NCBI RefSeq assembly: GCF_900120005.1
Contig: NZ_LT635452.1
Span: 248,001 to 312,000 of the forward strand
Origin: Holdemania sp. Marseille-P2844
GTDB taxonomy: Bacteria > Bacillota_I > Bacilli_A > Erysipelotrichales > Erysipelotrichaceae
Length of the DNA: 64,000 nt
Direction: 5' to 3'
In this document: piece after piece, positions 45,918-54,963 of the stretch
Layout: each line of letters begins with the position of its first letter
Numbering within the stretch: the first letter of the stretch is position 1
The notes under the pieces: generated by a model
What the model was told of the DNA's origin: nothing
The model's input: only the letters and a program-made list of their open reading frames with translations
The model's database searches: none
Program-made: the position numbers and the translations under genes

Positions 45918-47825
45918 TCATCGCCGCCACGCTTCCTTCAGACAGTCCATCAGACAACTGAAGGTGCGGTGCGCAACCGTTTTTTCGACCAGCTCGATTT
46001 CGGAAAGATAATTGGTAATCGTGCGGTAAAATGCTTCCGCATCAGGATCCTGTTCAGCCAGCGAGATCAGAAAGACAACCTGAACGTCGTGATGTCCCCA
46101 GAAGACAGGCTGTTCCAGGATTGCCGCCATCACAAACTTGCCGTTGCCCAGAATCTGACTGGGATGCGGAATCGCCACGCGATTGCCAAAGTCGGTTTGT
46201 CCCATTTCTTCCCGCTGCATGACCAGTTCGAAAAAATTATCTGGTACGGACCGATAACGATTGACCGCCTGACAGATCGCCGTCAGCGCCTGTTCTTTGG
46301 TCTGCGCTTTCACGCAGGGCAGAAACAGCCGGCTGTCAAAATAACGATAGAGGAAACGATCGTCGCTCTTTTCAAAGATTTTCTGGCAGCTGTTGATTTC
46401 CTTATCGCTTAACAGCAGAGAAACTTCGTAGACCGGTACCGGCAGGGAAATATTGAGCGGCACAGTCGTGAAAACAAAGTCGATCTGCAAGCCTTTGAAA
46501 TCCAGCTCTTCCAGATCGAAGACCGTGGCTTCGACGATCCGGTTGATGTACTTGCCGAAGGCTCGTTTATAATTGTAAAGAAACAGCTGCGAGGTCCCCC
46601 GCCCGGACACGCACACAACCACGATGTTATAGCGGCGTGAGGGCCGGTCGCGCTGTTCCATCGCCAAAGCGAACAGCACGGCCAGATAGGCGATTTCATC
46701 CTCCGGCATCGCTTTGCCATAATGGCTCGACAGCACAGAGCAGGCGCAGACCGCAACGGTATAGGCGAACGCGTATTGCCGCTGGATTTGAGCGAGGATC
46801 GGATTTTTCAGCGGGATGTTGTAGCGCATGCGGATATCCAGCGGCACCATGTGCTGGTTGAGGGAAACGCGCAGTTCCAGATTATCGCGGAAATCAAGAA
46901 GCATGCCTTCGTAAACGGCGTTGAGCATCTTTAAGACAAGTTCGTCGATCTGTGCGCTGATGACGAGATTGCTTCCGTATTTCCCCTGTGAATCCGAGCT
47001 GGCTTTGCCGCTGATATGCAGCGCGATATACAGCTGTTCGTCTTCCGAATACGTCACGCCCAGCTGCTTTCGGATCGCCTCGCACACCGCTTTCGCCGTC
47101 TGCAGAATTTGTTCGCCGACTAACTGACGCATTTCTGAGCGCGCGCTGTTGGAGTAGATCATTGGCTGATGACTGCGGATCCGTTGATTGGCAATGACCA
47201 GGTGGACGATCAAATTCTCAAAGGAAGTTTCCGAGATTCGGATGTGATGGACGCGGAAGACTGCGCTGAGAATTTCAAAGAGGATCTGGCCGTCTGCTTT
47301 CTGGGGCGGGCTTGTGAAGCTCATGTTGTTTTTATACAGGCAGTTGGCGATGCACAGCCGGCGGTTGAACTCGCTGCCTTCAACACGGATTCCATAATTC
47401 GGACGGCGGCTGATCGTCAGATGATACAGATTCAGAATTGCTTCCACCTGTTTCAGATCGGCGGTGACCGTATTGCGCGAAACGTAGATCATCTGGCTCA
47501 GTTCCTCCAACTTGACATAGTCCGGATGATATAACAGATACCCTAATAGAAAATCTACCCGTTGGGCGAAGGTGGAAGGAATGTGCGTTTGCGGCGTTTC
47601 CTTCAGCCAGCGATGCAAAGCGTCGTCATTTGTAATCCTGAGCTGATATCCGATGCCGGGTTTGGCGATCAGCTGCGCGCCGTGTTCATCCAGGACTTCC
47701 GCCAGAAGCTTTAACCGCGAGCGCACGGTTTTTTCACTGAGATGCATTGCGGCGGCAAGCTGAGCGGAAGTGATCGGCTGGTCGGTTTTTAACAACGCGA
47801 ATAATCGTTTCATTTCCGGTTCCAT
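45918..47825 (-). CDS. LicR/BglG-type PRD transcriptional activator with PTS IIB and IIA domains
   Basis: 635 residues from ATG 47825 behind AAGGGGGAC. Layout: two N-terminal helix-turn-helix domains (PITSAQLAAAMHLSEKTVRS and KLEELSQMIYVSRNTVTADL), two PRD domains with His residues (NLIVHLVIANQRIRSHQ and AYLAVLFALAME), a IIB-like domain with VVVCVSGRGTSQLF, and a C-terminal IIA-like domain with RVAIPHPSQI. Such proteins activate beta-glucoside operons when PTS phosphorylation signals that sugar is present. It is encoded directly upstream of the operon in the same direction. Confidence 0.93.
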   Translation of the reverse strand: MEPEMKRLFALLKTDQPITSAQLAAAMHLSEKTVRSRLKLLAEVLDEHGAQLIAKPGIGYQLRITNDDALHRWLKETPQTHIPSTFAQRVDFLLGYLLYHPDYVKLEELSQMIYVSRNTVTADLKQVEAILNLYHLTISRRPNYGIRVEGSEFNRRLCIANCLYKNNMSFTSPPQKADGQILFEILSAVFRVHHIRISETSFENLIVHLVIANQRIRSHQPMIYSNSARSEMRQLVGEQILQTAKAVCEAIRKQLGVTYSEDEQLYIALHISGKASSDSQGKYGSNLVISAQIDELVLKMLNAVYEGMLLDFRDNLELRVSLNQHMVPLDIRMRYNIPLKNPILAQIQRQYAFAYTVAVCACSVLSSHYGKAMPEDEIAYLAVLFALAMEQRDRPSRRYNIVVVCVSGRGTSQLFLYNYKRAFGKYINRIVEATVFDLEELDFKGLQIDFVFTTVPLNISLPVPVYEVSLLLSDKEINSCQKIFEKSDDRFLYRYFDSRLFLPCVKAQTKEQALTAICQAVNRYRSVPDNFFELVMQREEMGQTDFGNRVAIPHPSQILGNGKFVMAAILEQPVFWGHHDVQVVFLISLAEQDPDAEAFYRTITNYLSEIELVEKTVAHRTFSCLMDCLKEAWRR

Positions 47826-47865
47826 GGAACTGTCCCCCTTTTCGTGATGCTGAACTTTCAATTTT

Positions 47866-47895
47866 AAAATAACATTTTTTTAAAGAAAACTCCAA
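47866..47895 (-). promoter_or_regulatory. Promoter of LicR-type regulator gene
   Basis: Minus strand TTGGAG (47890-47895), 18-bp spacer, TATTTT (47866-47871); contains GGTTGGAGTT as in the PTS operon promoter. Confidence 0.45.
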
Positions 47896-48080
47896 CCAAG
47901 ATAAACGGAAAACAGCTCCGGTAAAAACTGTGCGGCGCTTAAGAAAGATGATTGGAAAATCGGGTGAATTCACTTCAATTCAGAGAATGTAACCGGGTGA
48001 CCGGTGTATAAATTGAACAGGATCATTGATCCGAGAATCAAAAAAGCAATGCCCATTCACGCTTGCAAAAAAAAACGGCA

Positions 48081-48112
48081 TAAAGAAAAACAGCCGGATC
48101 GGCAGGCTGTTT
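48081..48112 (-). terminator. Terminator of small membrane protein gene
   Basis: 8-bp stem AAACAGCC / GGCTGTTT; on the minus strand followed by TTTTTCTTT. Confidence 0.75.
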
Positions 48113-48190
48113 CTTTGCGCATTGATTATTTTTTATGCTGTGGCTTGCCAGGTATGAAAAAGAGAGCAGCGAATAAATACTGAATTGAGC

Positions 48191-48508
48191 TTAATGGAAA
48201 AACTGGTAAGCGATCACCAGATTGATTGCCAGCGGCAACGCTGCGAAAAGGTATGGAAGGAAAGGAACGGAGACAAAATCATTCTGTTGCATTCTTTCAT
48301 GAGACCGCCGCGTAAGCTGATAGGCAGAGCCTTGAAGAAAATCCATCGAAATGTGGCTTGCCCCGGCATAGGCAAAAACGATCAATGCCAATCCGATCAG
48401 CCAGAGCATGTCCCACCGTTTATGAAATCCCCATAATAAGACAATCTGGACAAGCAGGCAAAGGATGAAATAAAGTCCGCCGAGCAGCAGGATTTGTTTT
48501 CGTTTCAT
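48191..48508 (-). CDS. Small three-span membrane protein
   Basis: 105 residues behind AGAGGGG. Hydrophobic segments at about 7-27, 35-50 and 82-102, with a polar middle QLTRRSHERMQQND. No family recognised. Monocistronic, with a TATAAT on the minus strand near 48594-48599. Confidence 0.7.
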   Translation of the reverse strand: MKRKQILLLGGLYFILCLLVQIVLLWGFHKRWDMLWLIGLALIVFAYAGASHISMDFLQGSAYQLTRRSHERMQQNDFVSVPFLPYLFAALPLAINLVIAYQFFH

Positions 48509-49265
48509 GATAACCCCTCTTTTCTGAATGTGCTCTTAATTTTCTTCTTTTCCATAGTAATGAAACTTTTGACAGACACTTCTTCTTAATCTTATTATAA
48601 CGTCATTACCGGTTTTAAGCTAACTTTTCTTTTCTGTTTTCCAATTCGTTTTTCTCTGTCCGGCATGTCGGATGAAGTTGATAAAGAACAAGATCCAAGC
48701 TAAAATAAAGAAGGATATAATGGAAACAAGTCCGAATTGAAATGTTAGGCAGAATTAAAATAAAATCGGGGAAATCATCAGAAATGATCGAAGAGCCTGT
48801 TCAAAAACAGATTGGCAGGGGAGAAATGGCGGCAGAACTGCTTGCGTCGCAGAGAATAAAACAGGGGGAAAGGCTGCCCAATCCGATCTGATCCGCCGCG
48901 GATATCGAGTCCTTGCAGCCAAAGCAGTGAATCGAAACGGCGCAGATAGGAGAATTATGGAATTCCAGACTATAACGGGAAGCTAAAGGCTTTCTGGAGA
49001 TTAATGAGACAGCGGTTGAAATTCAAACAGAGAAAACGCTCGCAGAAGATGAAGATGACAGGGGAGAAGTTCCTGATTTTGGAGTATAATCCCCTTCTTT
49101 GTCTAAGCGGTCTCCATTTGATTCAGGCGAACGCCGATTTAAAACACTGGATGTCTGAACAGGACGTGTACAATTTTCGGGGCGGTTTTCGGATAGGCGA
49201 CGACCGTTACTTATAAATGGGAGTACATGGGGAAAAAGGATACGAAGAAAGAGGGGCTTAAGATT
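48509..49265. other. Long gap before ansA, with a decayed gene
   Basis: About 750 bp. Contains the promoter zone of the small membrane protein, the GntR remnant at 48784-48986 and no other convincing gene. A 70-codon plus frame at 49004-49216 has no ribosome site. Confidence 0.5.
48784..48986 (+). pseudogene. Remnant of a GntR-family regulator (YtrA-like N-terminus)
   Basis: From ATG 48784 the frame reads PVQKQIGRGEMAAELLASQR then IKQGERLP before a stop at 48889. Shifted by two bases, 48909-48986 reads VLAAKAVNRNGADRRIMEFQ up to a stop. Joined, these match the winged-helix pattern of short GntR regulators (QI...L..G.I..GERLPS.R.LA...VN.NTV.RAY.ELE..G). One frameshift and early stops make it inactive. 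Confidence 0.5.
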
Positions 49266-50285
49266 ATGAATTCTGCTCGAAAAAGAATCGCATGGCTGAC
49301 CACCGGCGGTACGATTGCCTGCGCCCAACAGGAGGAAGGGCTGACGCCGCAGCTGGACGCCGGGGGATTACGCCGGTTATTAGGCACATTGATCGATCAA
49401 TATGAAATCAGAACGTGGGATTTATTCACGCTGGACAGCTCCAATATTCAGCCGGAAGAATGGCAGCGGATTGCGGAAAAAGTGGCTGAGCTGATTGAAG
49501 AGGGCTGGGCCGAGGGCGTGATTTTGACCCATGGCACCGATACGATGGCCTATACCGCTTCCGCCTTGAGCTTCATGTTGGAAAATGTTACGCTGCCGGT
49601 TGTGCTGACGGGTTCTCAGCTGCCTCTGGCAGACCCCTTAAGCGATGGTCTGGAGAATATCCGGACGGCGCTGGCGATGGCGGCGAGCGGTCATGCCGGA
49701 GTTTTCGTGGCGTTTAACCGGCAGATTTTATTAGGGACCCGCGCGGTGAAAGTCCGTACGACCAATTTCCAGGCGTTTGAAAGTGTCAACGTCAAACCGG
49801 TCGGCTGGATTGACAGCCGGGGATTGAATATCCGGGCCGGGTTGCTTCCGCATATCGACGGTCCGTTTCAGCTGCGCAGCCAGCTGTGCAAGGAAGTCGT
49901 GCTGATCAAGCTGATCCCGGGCATGAATCCGAAGCTGTTCGACGCGTTGATCCAGATGGCCTGCCGCGGCGTGGTGATCGAAGCCTTCGGCATCGGCGGG
50001 CTGTCGTTTATCCGGCGGGATCTGACGGCGAAGCTGCAGGAGATGACCCAGGCCGGCATCACGGTCGTTGTGTGCAGCCAGTGTCTGTATGAACAAAGTG
50101 ATTTCAGCGTCTATGAGGTCGGGCAGAAGGCGCTGCGCTACGGCGTGCTGGAAGGCAAGGATATGACCAGCGAGGCGGCGGTCACCAAGCTGATGTGGGT
50201 GTTGGGACAAAGCGAGGATCCGCAGATGATCCGGCGTTTGTTTGAAACCAACCGGATTCATGAACGCAACGAGAGTTTCGATTGA
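49266..50285 (+). CDS. ansA: Type I L-asparaginase
   Basis: 339 residues from ATG 49266 (GAGGGG 10 bp upstream); ATG 49227 is an in-frame alternative. Threonine motifs TTGGTIA near the N-terminus and ILTHGTDTMAYTA near residue 85 provide the two catalytic Thr residues; VLTGSQLPLADP and QCLYEQSDFSVYEVG are family typical. Converts asparagine to aspartate and ammonia in the cytoplasm. No signal peptide, consistent with type I. Confidence 0.93.
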   Translation: MNSARKRIAWLTTGGTIACAQQEEGLTPQLDAGGLRRLLGTLIDQYEIRTWDLFTLDSSNIQPEEWQRIAEKVAELIEEGWAEGVILTHGTDTMAYTASALSFMLENVTLPVVLTGSQLPLADPLSDGLENIRTALAMAASGHAGVFVAFNRQILLGTRAVKVRTTNFQAFESVNVKPVGWIDSRGLNIRAGLLPHIDGPFQLRSQLCKEVVLIKLIPGMNPKLFDALIQMACRGVVIEAFGIGGLSFIRRDLTAKLQEMTQAGITVVVCSQCLYEQSDFSVYEVGQKALRYGVLEGKDMTSEAAVTKLMWVLGQSEDPQMIRRLFETNRIHERNESFD

Positions 50286-50310
50286 CAAAGCCGGTTAAAC
50301 GGCGTAACCT
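50282..50310 (+). promoter_or_regulatory. Possible add promoter
   Basis: TTGACA (50282-50287) overlapping the ansA stop, 17-bp spacer, weak -10 TAACCT (50305-50310). Confidence 0.35.
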
Positions 50311-50325
50311 TAATTTCAATAAAAG

Positions 50326-50388
50326 CAGGTTTATCCTGTTCAGGCAGAAGCCATCCGCTTTAAGGATGAATGCGGCATCGGGATAAAC
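50326..50388 (+). ncRNA. Structured leader upstream of add
   Basis: Outer helix GTTTATCC (50329-50336) with GGATAAAC (50381-50388), perfect over 8 bp; inside, CATCC / GGATG (50352-50356, 50364-50368) competes with CCGC / GCGG. Located between the possible promoter and the adenosine deaminase start. No known RNA class recognised. Confidence 0.35.
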
Positions 50389-50432
50389 AGAGGTAAACAA
50401 ACAATAAAGAGAAACAGAATGGGGGTTTTACC

Positions 50433-51446
50433 ATGGAATATTCATTCCCGAAGATTGATTTACACGTCCATTTAGACGGCTCGCTGCCGTTAAAGCTGGC
50501 CTATGCCTTAGCTCAGGACCGCCAGCTGATCACCCCGGACTGCACGCTGGAACAATTCCGTGAGCGGATTGTCGTCGGCCGCGACAACGGCAGTCTGAAC
50601 GAGTTTCTGGCACGCTTTGAGCTGCCGATCGCGATTCTGCAGGATGAAGAAGCGTTGGTGCTCTGTACCCGTGAGCTGATCAAGACGCTGGCTCTGCAGG
50701 GGTTGGCATATGTGGAATTGCGATTTGCACCGCAGTTTCATACGCAGAAGGGATTGACGCAGCATCAGGCGGTCAAAGCAGTGATCAAGGGCATGCGGAT
50801 CGCAATGTGCGAGCATCCGCAGATCAAGGCCGGTTTGATTTTGTGCATGATGACGCTGGGCGAACCATCGCTCAATCATGAAGCCAATCTGGAAACGATC
50901 CGGACGGCTCGGGACTTTAAGGGTAAGGGCGTCGTCGCGGTGGATCTGGCTGGTGCGGAAGGCATCACGCCGATGGAAGGCTACCGCGATTGTTTTGAAC
51001 TGGCGAAGGAATATGGCATTCCGTTTACGATCCATGCCGGAGAAAGCGGTCCGGCCGCTTCAGTCAAGGCGGCGCTGGACCTGGGGGCCAGTCGGATCGG
51101 GCATGGCGGTCATTGTCTGGAGGACAGCGCAGTAATGCAGGAAGTGATCGACAAGAAAATTCCGCTGGAAATGTGCCTGACGAGCAACGTGCAGTGCCGC
51201 AATCAGCTTTCCTACAGCGATCATGCGCTGAAGCCGTTGATGGAACACGGCGCGGTTGTGACGCTGAACACCGATAACATGACGATCAGCGATACGACGC
51301 TGGATCAGGAATATGATAAAGCGGTGCGGTATCTGGGGCTGACCCGGGAGGATCTGATTCATCTGAATCTCAACAGCGTGCGCGCGGCGTTTGCGGATAA
51401 AGAGCTGAAGCAGCAGCTGACGCGCCAGCTGATGGAATGTCTGTAA
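50433..51446 (+). CDS. add: Adenosine deaminase
   Basis: 337 residues behind ATGGGGG. Zinc and catalytic residues: DLHVHLDGSL near the N-terminus, IHAGESGP with the catalytic Glu region, IGHGGHCLED, and LNTDNMTIS with the final Asp. Deaminates adenosine or deoxyadenosine to inosine; length is typical. Downstream of the asparaginase gene on the same strand; both release ammonia. Confidence 0.95.
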   Translation: MEYSFPKIDLHVHLDGSLPLKLAYALAQDRQLITPDCTLEQFRERIVVGRDNGSLNEFLARFELPIAILQDEEALVLCTRELIKTLALQGLAYVELRFAPQFHTQKGLTQHQAVKAVIKGMRIAMCEHPQIKAGLILCMMTLGEPSLNHEANLETIRTARDFKGKGVVAVDLAGAEGITPMEGYRDCFELAKEYGIPFTIHAGESGPAASVKAALDLGASRIGHGGHCLEDSAVMQEVIDKKIPLEMCLTSNVQCRNQLSYSDHALKPLMEHGAVVTLNTDNMTISDTTLDQEYDKAVRYLGLTREDLIHLNLNSVRAAFADKELKQQLTRQLMECL

Positions 51447-51468
51447 GCGGAGAACAAATATAAATAAG

Positions 51469-51523
51469 AAACCAGGAAACAGCCGTCGGGGTTTGGGATA
51501 TCAAGCGGTGTTCCTGGTTTTTC
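51469..51523 (+). terminator. add terminator
   Basis: 10-bp stem AAACCAGGAA / TTCCTGGTTT around a 32-base loop, followed by TTCTT. Confidence 0.8.
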
Positions 51524-51596
51524 TTCGGTTTGTTATCTGACGTTGGCTGTGATTGTGGACTTTGGAACATCTTTCAGACTCTTAAAATGGGATGAT

Positions 51597-51625
51597 TTGA
51601 CAGACTTCGCGGATCGTTCTATAAT
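51597..51625 (+). promoter_or_regulatory. marR-MATE promoter
   Basis: Consensus TTGACA (51597-51602), 17-bp spacer, TATAAT (51620-51625). Confidence 0.85.
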
Positions 51626-51652
51626 TAGGAAGCTAACTATTAGGTGCCTAAT
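51625..51652 (+). promoter_or_regulatory. Two tandem palindromes, candidate MarR operator
   Basis: TTAGGAAGCTAA (51625-51636) and ATTAGGTGCCTAAT (51639-51652) share TTAG/CTAA arms and lie from the -10 to just past the transcription start, ideal for autorepression. Confidence 0.65.
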
Positions 51653-51668
51653 GAAAGGGGTTGGACTT

Positions 51669-52115
51669 ATGAATAAACCTTTTTGTATTTTATTTTCCCG
51701 GGCTTACCGCGCGCAGACGGCGCAGATTCGCCCGCGCATGGCCGACCAGGGCATATCAATGGGACAACCGAAAATCCTGCATCTGTTAACGCGCGGCTCG
51801 CAAACGCAGGTGGAACTGGCGCGGGCCTGCGATATCGAACCGGCGACAGTGTCTAAAATTCTGGATTTGATGGAACAGGCCGGGATGATCGAAAGGGTGC
51901 GCAGCGACAAGGACCGCCGCAGCATTCAGGTGCAGATCACGCAGTTCGGCGCACAGCAGCATGCCAGAATGAGCGAAATTCACGCGGAAGTCGAAGCGCT
52001 GGCCCTGAAAGGTTTCAGCGTGGAGGAACGCGAGCAGTTTATCGGCTACATCCAGCGGATGACGGATAATCTGCGCGGTGAGAAAACGACGCCGGAAGGG
52101 GAAAATCGGGCATGA
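51669..52115 (+). CDS. MarR family transcriptional regulator
   Basis: 148 residues from ATG 51669 behind AAAGGGG; the upstream frame covers the promoter. Winged helix at about 38-100: QTQVELARACDIEPATVSKI then MEQAGMIERVRSDKDRRSIQ. Likely represses itself and the coupled MATE pump, being released by a drug-like ligand. Its stop overlaps the pump start as ATGA. Confidence 0.92.
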   Translation: MNKPFCILFSRAYRAQTAQIRPRMADQGISMGQPKILHLLTRGSQTQVELARACDIEPATVSKILDLMEQAGMIERVRSDKDRRSIQVQITQFGAQQHARMSEIHAEVEALALKGFSVEEREQFIGYIQRMTDNLRGEKTTPEGENRA

Positions 52116-53485
52116 GCGGTCAGGCGACGTTGAGTCAGGTCGAGAAAATGACAACACAGCCGATCCCGAAGCTGATTACAACGTTGGCGGTGCCGACGAT
52201 TATCAGTATGTTGATCACCTCGATTTACAACATGGCGGATACGTTTTTCGTCTCCCGGCTGGGTACCAGCGCGACCGGTGCAGTGGGGATCGTCTTTTCC
52301 CTGATGGCGATCATTCAGGCAGTCGGCTTCACGCTGGGCATCGGCTCAGGCAGTCTGATCTCCCGTTTATTGGGAGCACGGGAACATGAGGAAGCGGAGA
52401 AGATTGCGAGCACCGGTTTTTTTGCGGCGATCGCATTCGGACTGGCACTGACGGTGTTTGGTCTGATTTTCATCGATCCGCTCATGGCGTCGTTGGGTGC
52501 GACGAAGACGATCCTGCCGTATGCCCGCGATTATGCCAAATACATCCTGCTGGGTGCAGCGATCATGTCGTCCTCTTTTGTGCTGAACAATGTGCTGCGT
52601 TCAGAAGGTAAAGCGACACTGGCGATGGTCGGCATTACGGCTGGCGGTTTGTTGAATATTGTGCTGGATCCGATTTTTATCTTTACCTTCCATTTGGGGA
52701 TTGCCGGGGCGGCGATCGCGACGATTCTCAGTCAGATCATCAGTTTTCTGATTCTGCTGGGTTGTTTTCTGACGCATAAGAGTCTGCTTCATCTCAGCTT
52801 TCGAAATATCTCATGGAAGTGGAAAGACCTGTCGGCGATCATCAAAACGGGTCTTCCGTCTTTTTTCCGGCAGGGCTTGGCGAGCATTGCGACGGTGATG
52901 CTGAACGTCAACGCGGCGGTTTATGGGGACGCGGCCGTGGCGGCGATGTCGGTTGTCGGTAAGGTGTTCATGTTAATCCTGTCCGTTTTGATCGGCTTTG
53001 GTCAGGGCTATCAGCCGGTTGTCGGTTTCAATTACGGCGCGGGCTGCTACAAGCGGGTGAAGCAGTCGTTTACGTTTACCACGATCGTCAGCTTTGTGAT
53101 GATGGGCATTCTGGCGGTTGCCGGCTTCATATTTGCGCCGCAGGTGATCCAGCTGTTTACCAAGGCTGACGCTCAGGTGCTGGAAATCGGGACGTATGCA
53201 ATGCGGGCGCAGTGTCTGGCGTTGTTTATCCAGCCGCTGGGCGTCATTGCCAACATGACGTTCCAGTCGATCGGCAAGCCGGCGGAGGCGACGTTTTTGT
53301 CCGCCTGCCGTCAGGGTGTATTCTTTCTGCCGCTGATCCTCATTTTGCCTCAGCTGTGGCAGCTGCGCGGCGTTGAATTGACGCAGCCGTTGGCCGACGT
53401 GCTGACGTTTGTCGTCTGTTTTCCGTTTTTGTTCAAATTTTTTAACGATCTGAACCAGAAGATCGTAAAGCAGGAAGGCGAATAA
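52112..53485 (+). CDS. MATE family multidrug efflux transporter
   Basis: 457 residues with about twelve spans in two halves, each beginning with the repeated pattern (ALAVPTIISMLITSIYNMAD and GLPSFFRQGLASIATVMLN). Exports drugs or metabolites using a sodium or proton gradient. Coupled to the MarR gene upstream. Confidence 0.94.
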   Translation: MSGQATLSQVEKMTTQPIPKLITTLAVPTIISMLITSIYNMADTFFVSRLGTSATGAVGIVFSLMAIIQAVGFTLGIGSGSLISRLLGAREHEEAEKIASTGFFAAIAFGLALTVFGLIFIDPLMASLGATKTILPYARDYAKYILLGAAIMSSSFVLNNVLRSEGKATLAMVGITAGGLLNIVLDPIFIFTFHLGIAGAAIATILSQIISFLILLGCFLTHKSLLHLSFRNISWKWKDLSAIIKTGLPSFFRQGLASIATVMLNVNAAVYGDAAVAAMSVVGKVFMLILSVLIGFGQGYQPVVGFNYGAGCYKRVKQSFTFTTIVSFVMMGILAVAGFIFAPQVIQLFTKADAQVLEIGTYAMRAQCLALFIQPLGVIANMTFQSIGKPAEATFLSACRQGVFFLPLILILPQLWQLRGVELTQPLADVLTFVVCFPFLFKFFNDLNQKIVKQEGE

Positions 53486-54030
53486 TTCGCACTCTGGATA
53501 GAATATTGAATAAAAAATTGACACTGGTTAAATTGTAAAAGATCAAAGCCTGAAAAGGATACGCAGTGAGATCAAAGCCGGACCATGACTGAAAACTTCG
53601 CAACGAACAGTATTGGTATAACATCAGCCGCTGTTCGTTGCTTGTTTTTGTGATGAATGACCGCTTATAAAAAAGTCAGTTCGCGATCAGAGCTGGGCGT
53701 CGTTATACTATTCATTCTAAAATGTGTTTGTTTCTGCCGGGGACGTCAATCTTGTCCTATTGTCTGCCATTGATGATTTGTTTTTTAAGAGAATGCCGGC
53801 TGGCTGGATTTCAATTACGGAGTATAATAGAAGTAAAGGAAAGACTTGTCAGCTTCTTGATTAAAATAAGATCGGAGTATATCTTTATCGGGGTGTTCTT
53901 GTTTCTCGCTTTGATTCTTTCAGCTTAAGCAAAATATTACGGGCCTGTAAAAGGAATCGTTGGATCGTTATCTCGCCGGCGTTATTGCCGTGATGATAGA
54001 AGCGAATACTGGAAAAGGAGGAGTTCGAGG
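53486..54030. other. Gap between MATE and kinase-like genes
   Basis: Holds the terminator at 53600 and a plus-strand TATAAT near 53822-53829. A 68-codon frame (53722-53928) ends with a hydrophobic IFIGVFLFLALILSA; it has no good start or ribosome site and was not accepted as a gene. Confidence 0.5.
53600..53647 (+). terminator. Intrinsic terminator after MATE gene
   Basis: Perfect 11-bp stem GCAACGAACAG / CTGTTCGTTGC and TTGTTTTT. Confidence 0.85.
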
Positions 54031-54627
54031 ATGACAAACAACAGAATTGTAACAATCAGCCGTCAATTCGGCAGCGGAGGACGGACCGTGGGAAAACAGC
54101 TGGCAGCCCGGCTGGGGATTCCGTGCTATGATCAGGAACTGATTGAAAAACTGGCGCAGGCCAGTGGTTTTACGCCGGAGATGGTGGCGAAGCAGCAGGA
54201 GGCGTCGCCTTACAGCAGTCACTGGGCATTCGCGTTATCGGAGGGGCAGTTCATGGGGGCTTCAATCCAGGATCAGCTGTGGCAGCTGCAGCGAAAGATT
54301 ATCCTGGAATTGGCAGAAAAGGAATCCTGCGTGATCGTCGGCCGATGTGCGGATGTGATTCTTAAGGATCATGCGGATTGTCTGACAGCGTTTATCCACG
54401 CAAAAAAAGAAAAACGGGCGAAACGGATTGTCGAGGTGTATGGCGAAACGAATGTCGAAATTGAAAAGCGGATTCGGGATAAGGATAAGCGTCGTGCAGT
54501 TTATTATGAGTTTTACACAGGCCAGACCTGGGGACTGGCTGAGAATTTCCATGTTGCGCTGGACAGCGGCGAGCTTGGCATCGAGCGGTGTGTCGATATT
54601 CTGGCGGATTTATATCAGTGTCGTTAA
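54031..54627 (+). CDS. Cytidylate kinase-like family protein
   Basis: 198 residues behind AAGGAGGAG. N-terminal P-loop variant ISRQFGSGGRTVGKQLAARL, then IPCYDQELIEKLA, SCVIVGRCADVIL and a lid-like RIRDKDKRRAVYYEFYTGQ; matches the cytidylate kinase-like Pfam group found alongside true Cmk in Firmicutes. It probably phosphorylates a nucleotide or similar small molecule; its substrate is not established. Monocistronic. Confidence 0.87.
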   Translation: MTNNRIVTISRQFGSGGRTVGKQLAARLGIPCYDQELIEKLAQASGFTPEMVAKQQEASPYSSHWAFALSEGQFMGASIQDQLWQLQRKIILELAEKESCVIVGRCADVILKDHADCLTAFIHAKKEKRAKRIVEVYGETNVEIEKRIRDKDKRRAVYYEFYTGQTWGLAENFHVALDSGELGIERCVDILADLYQCR

Positions 54628-54673
54628 AAAAGATTCCGGACTTGGAGAATATCCAATACCGGAATCTTTTTTG
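54626..54673 (+). terminator. Intrinsic terminator
   Basis: 14-base arms AAAAAAGATTCCGG / CCGGAATCTTTTTT, perfect, with a 19-base loop; T-rich on both strands. Confidence 0.88.
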
Positions 54674-54963
54674 CTTTGGACAATGCTTAGATCCGAACTT
54701 CGAGGTCGCAAAGTATTTTTTTTGTTCATGCAGGGCATTTTACAGAGTACAGATGCCTCGGATATCGACGTGTTATAGGATTTCCTATCCAGGAGAATCA
54801 GTTTTTCTTCGTACTGGATTGTTAAGTTTGTTTTTTTGATGATTTCTTCCTTCACCTATAAAGGAGTGAGGGTAAATTTCTGCTTGTTTTGTTGAAATTC
54901 TTATGTAATTTAGAACACTATCAAAGACATCTGTTGCCGGATGAGTTTTGGCAGAAAGTTAGG

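Noticed and set aside
53722-53928. 68-codon frame with a hydrophobic end
   Set aside because: No usable start signal; the TATAAT inside it suggests non-coding DNA, though a short membrane peptide cannot be excluded.
54610-54855. 81-codon minus frame after the kinase-like gene
   Set aside because: Built partly from the terminator hairpin; no ribosome site.
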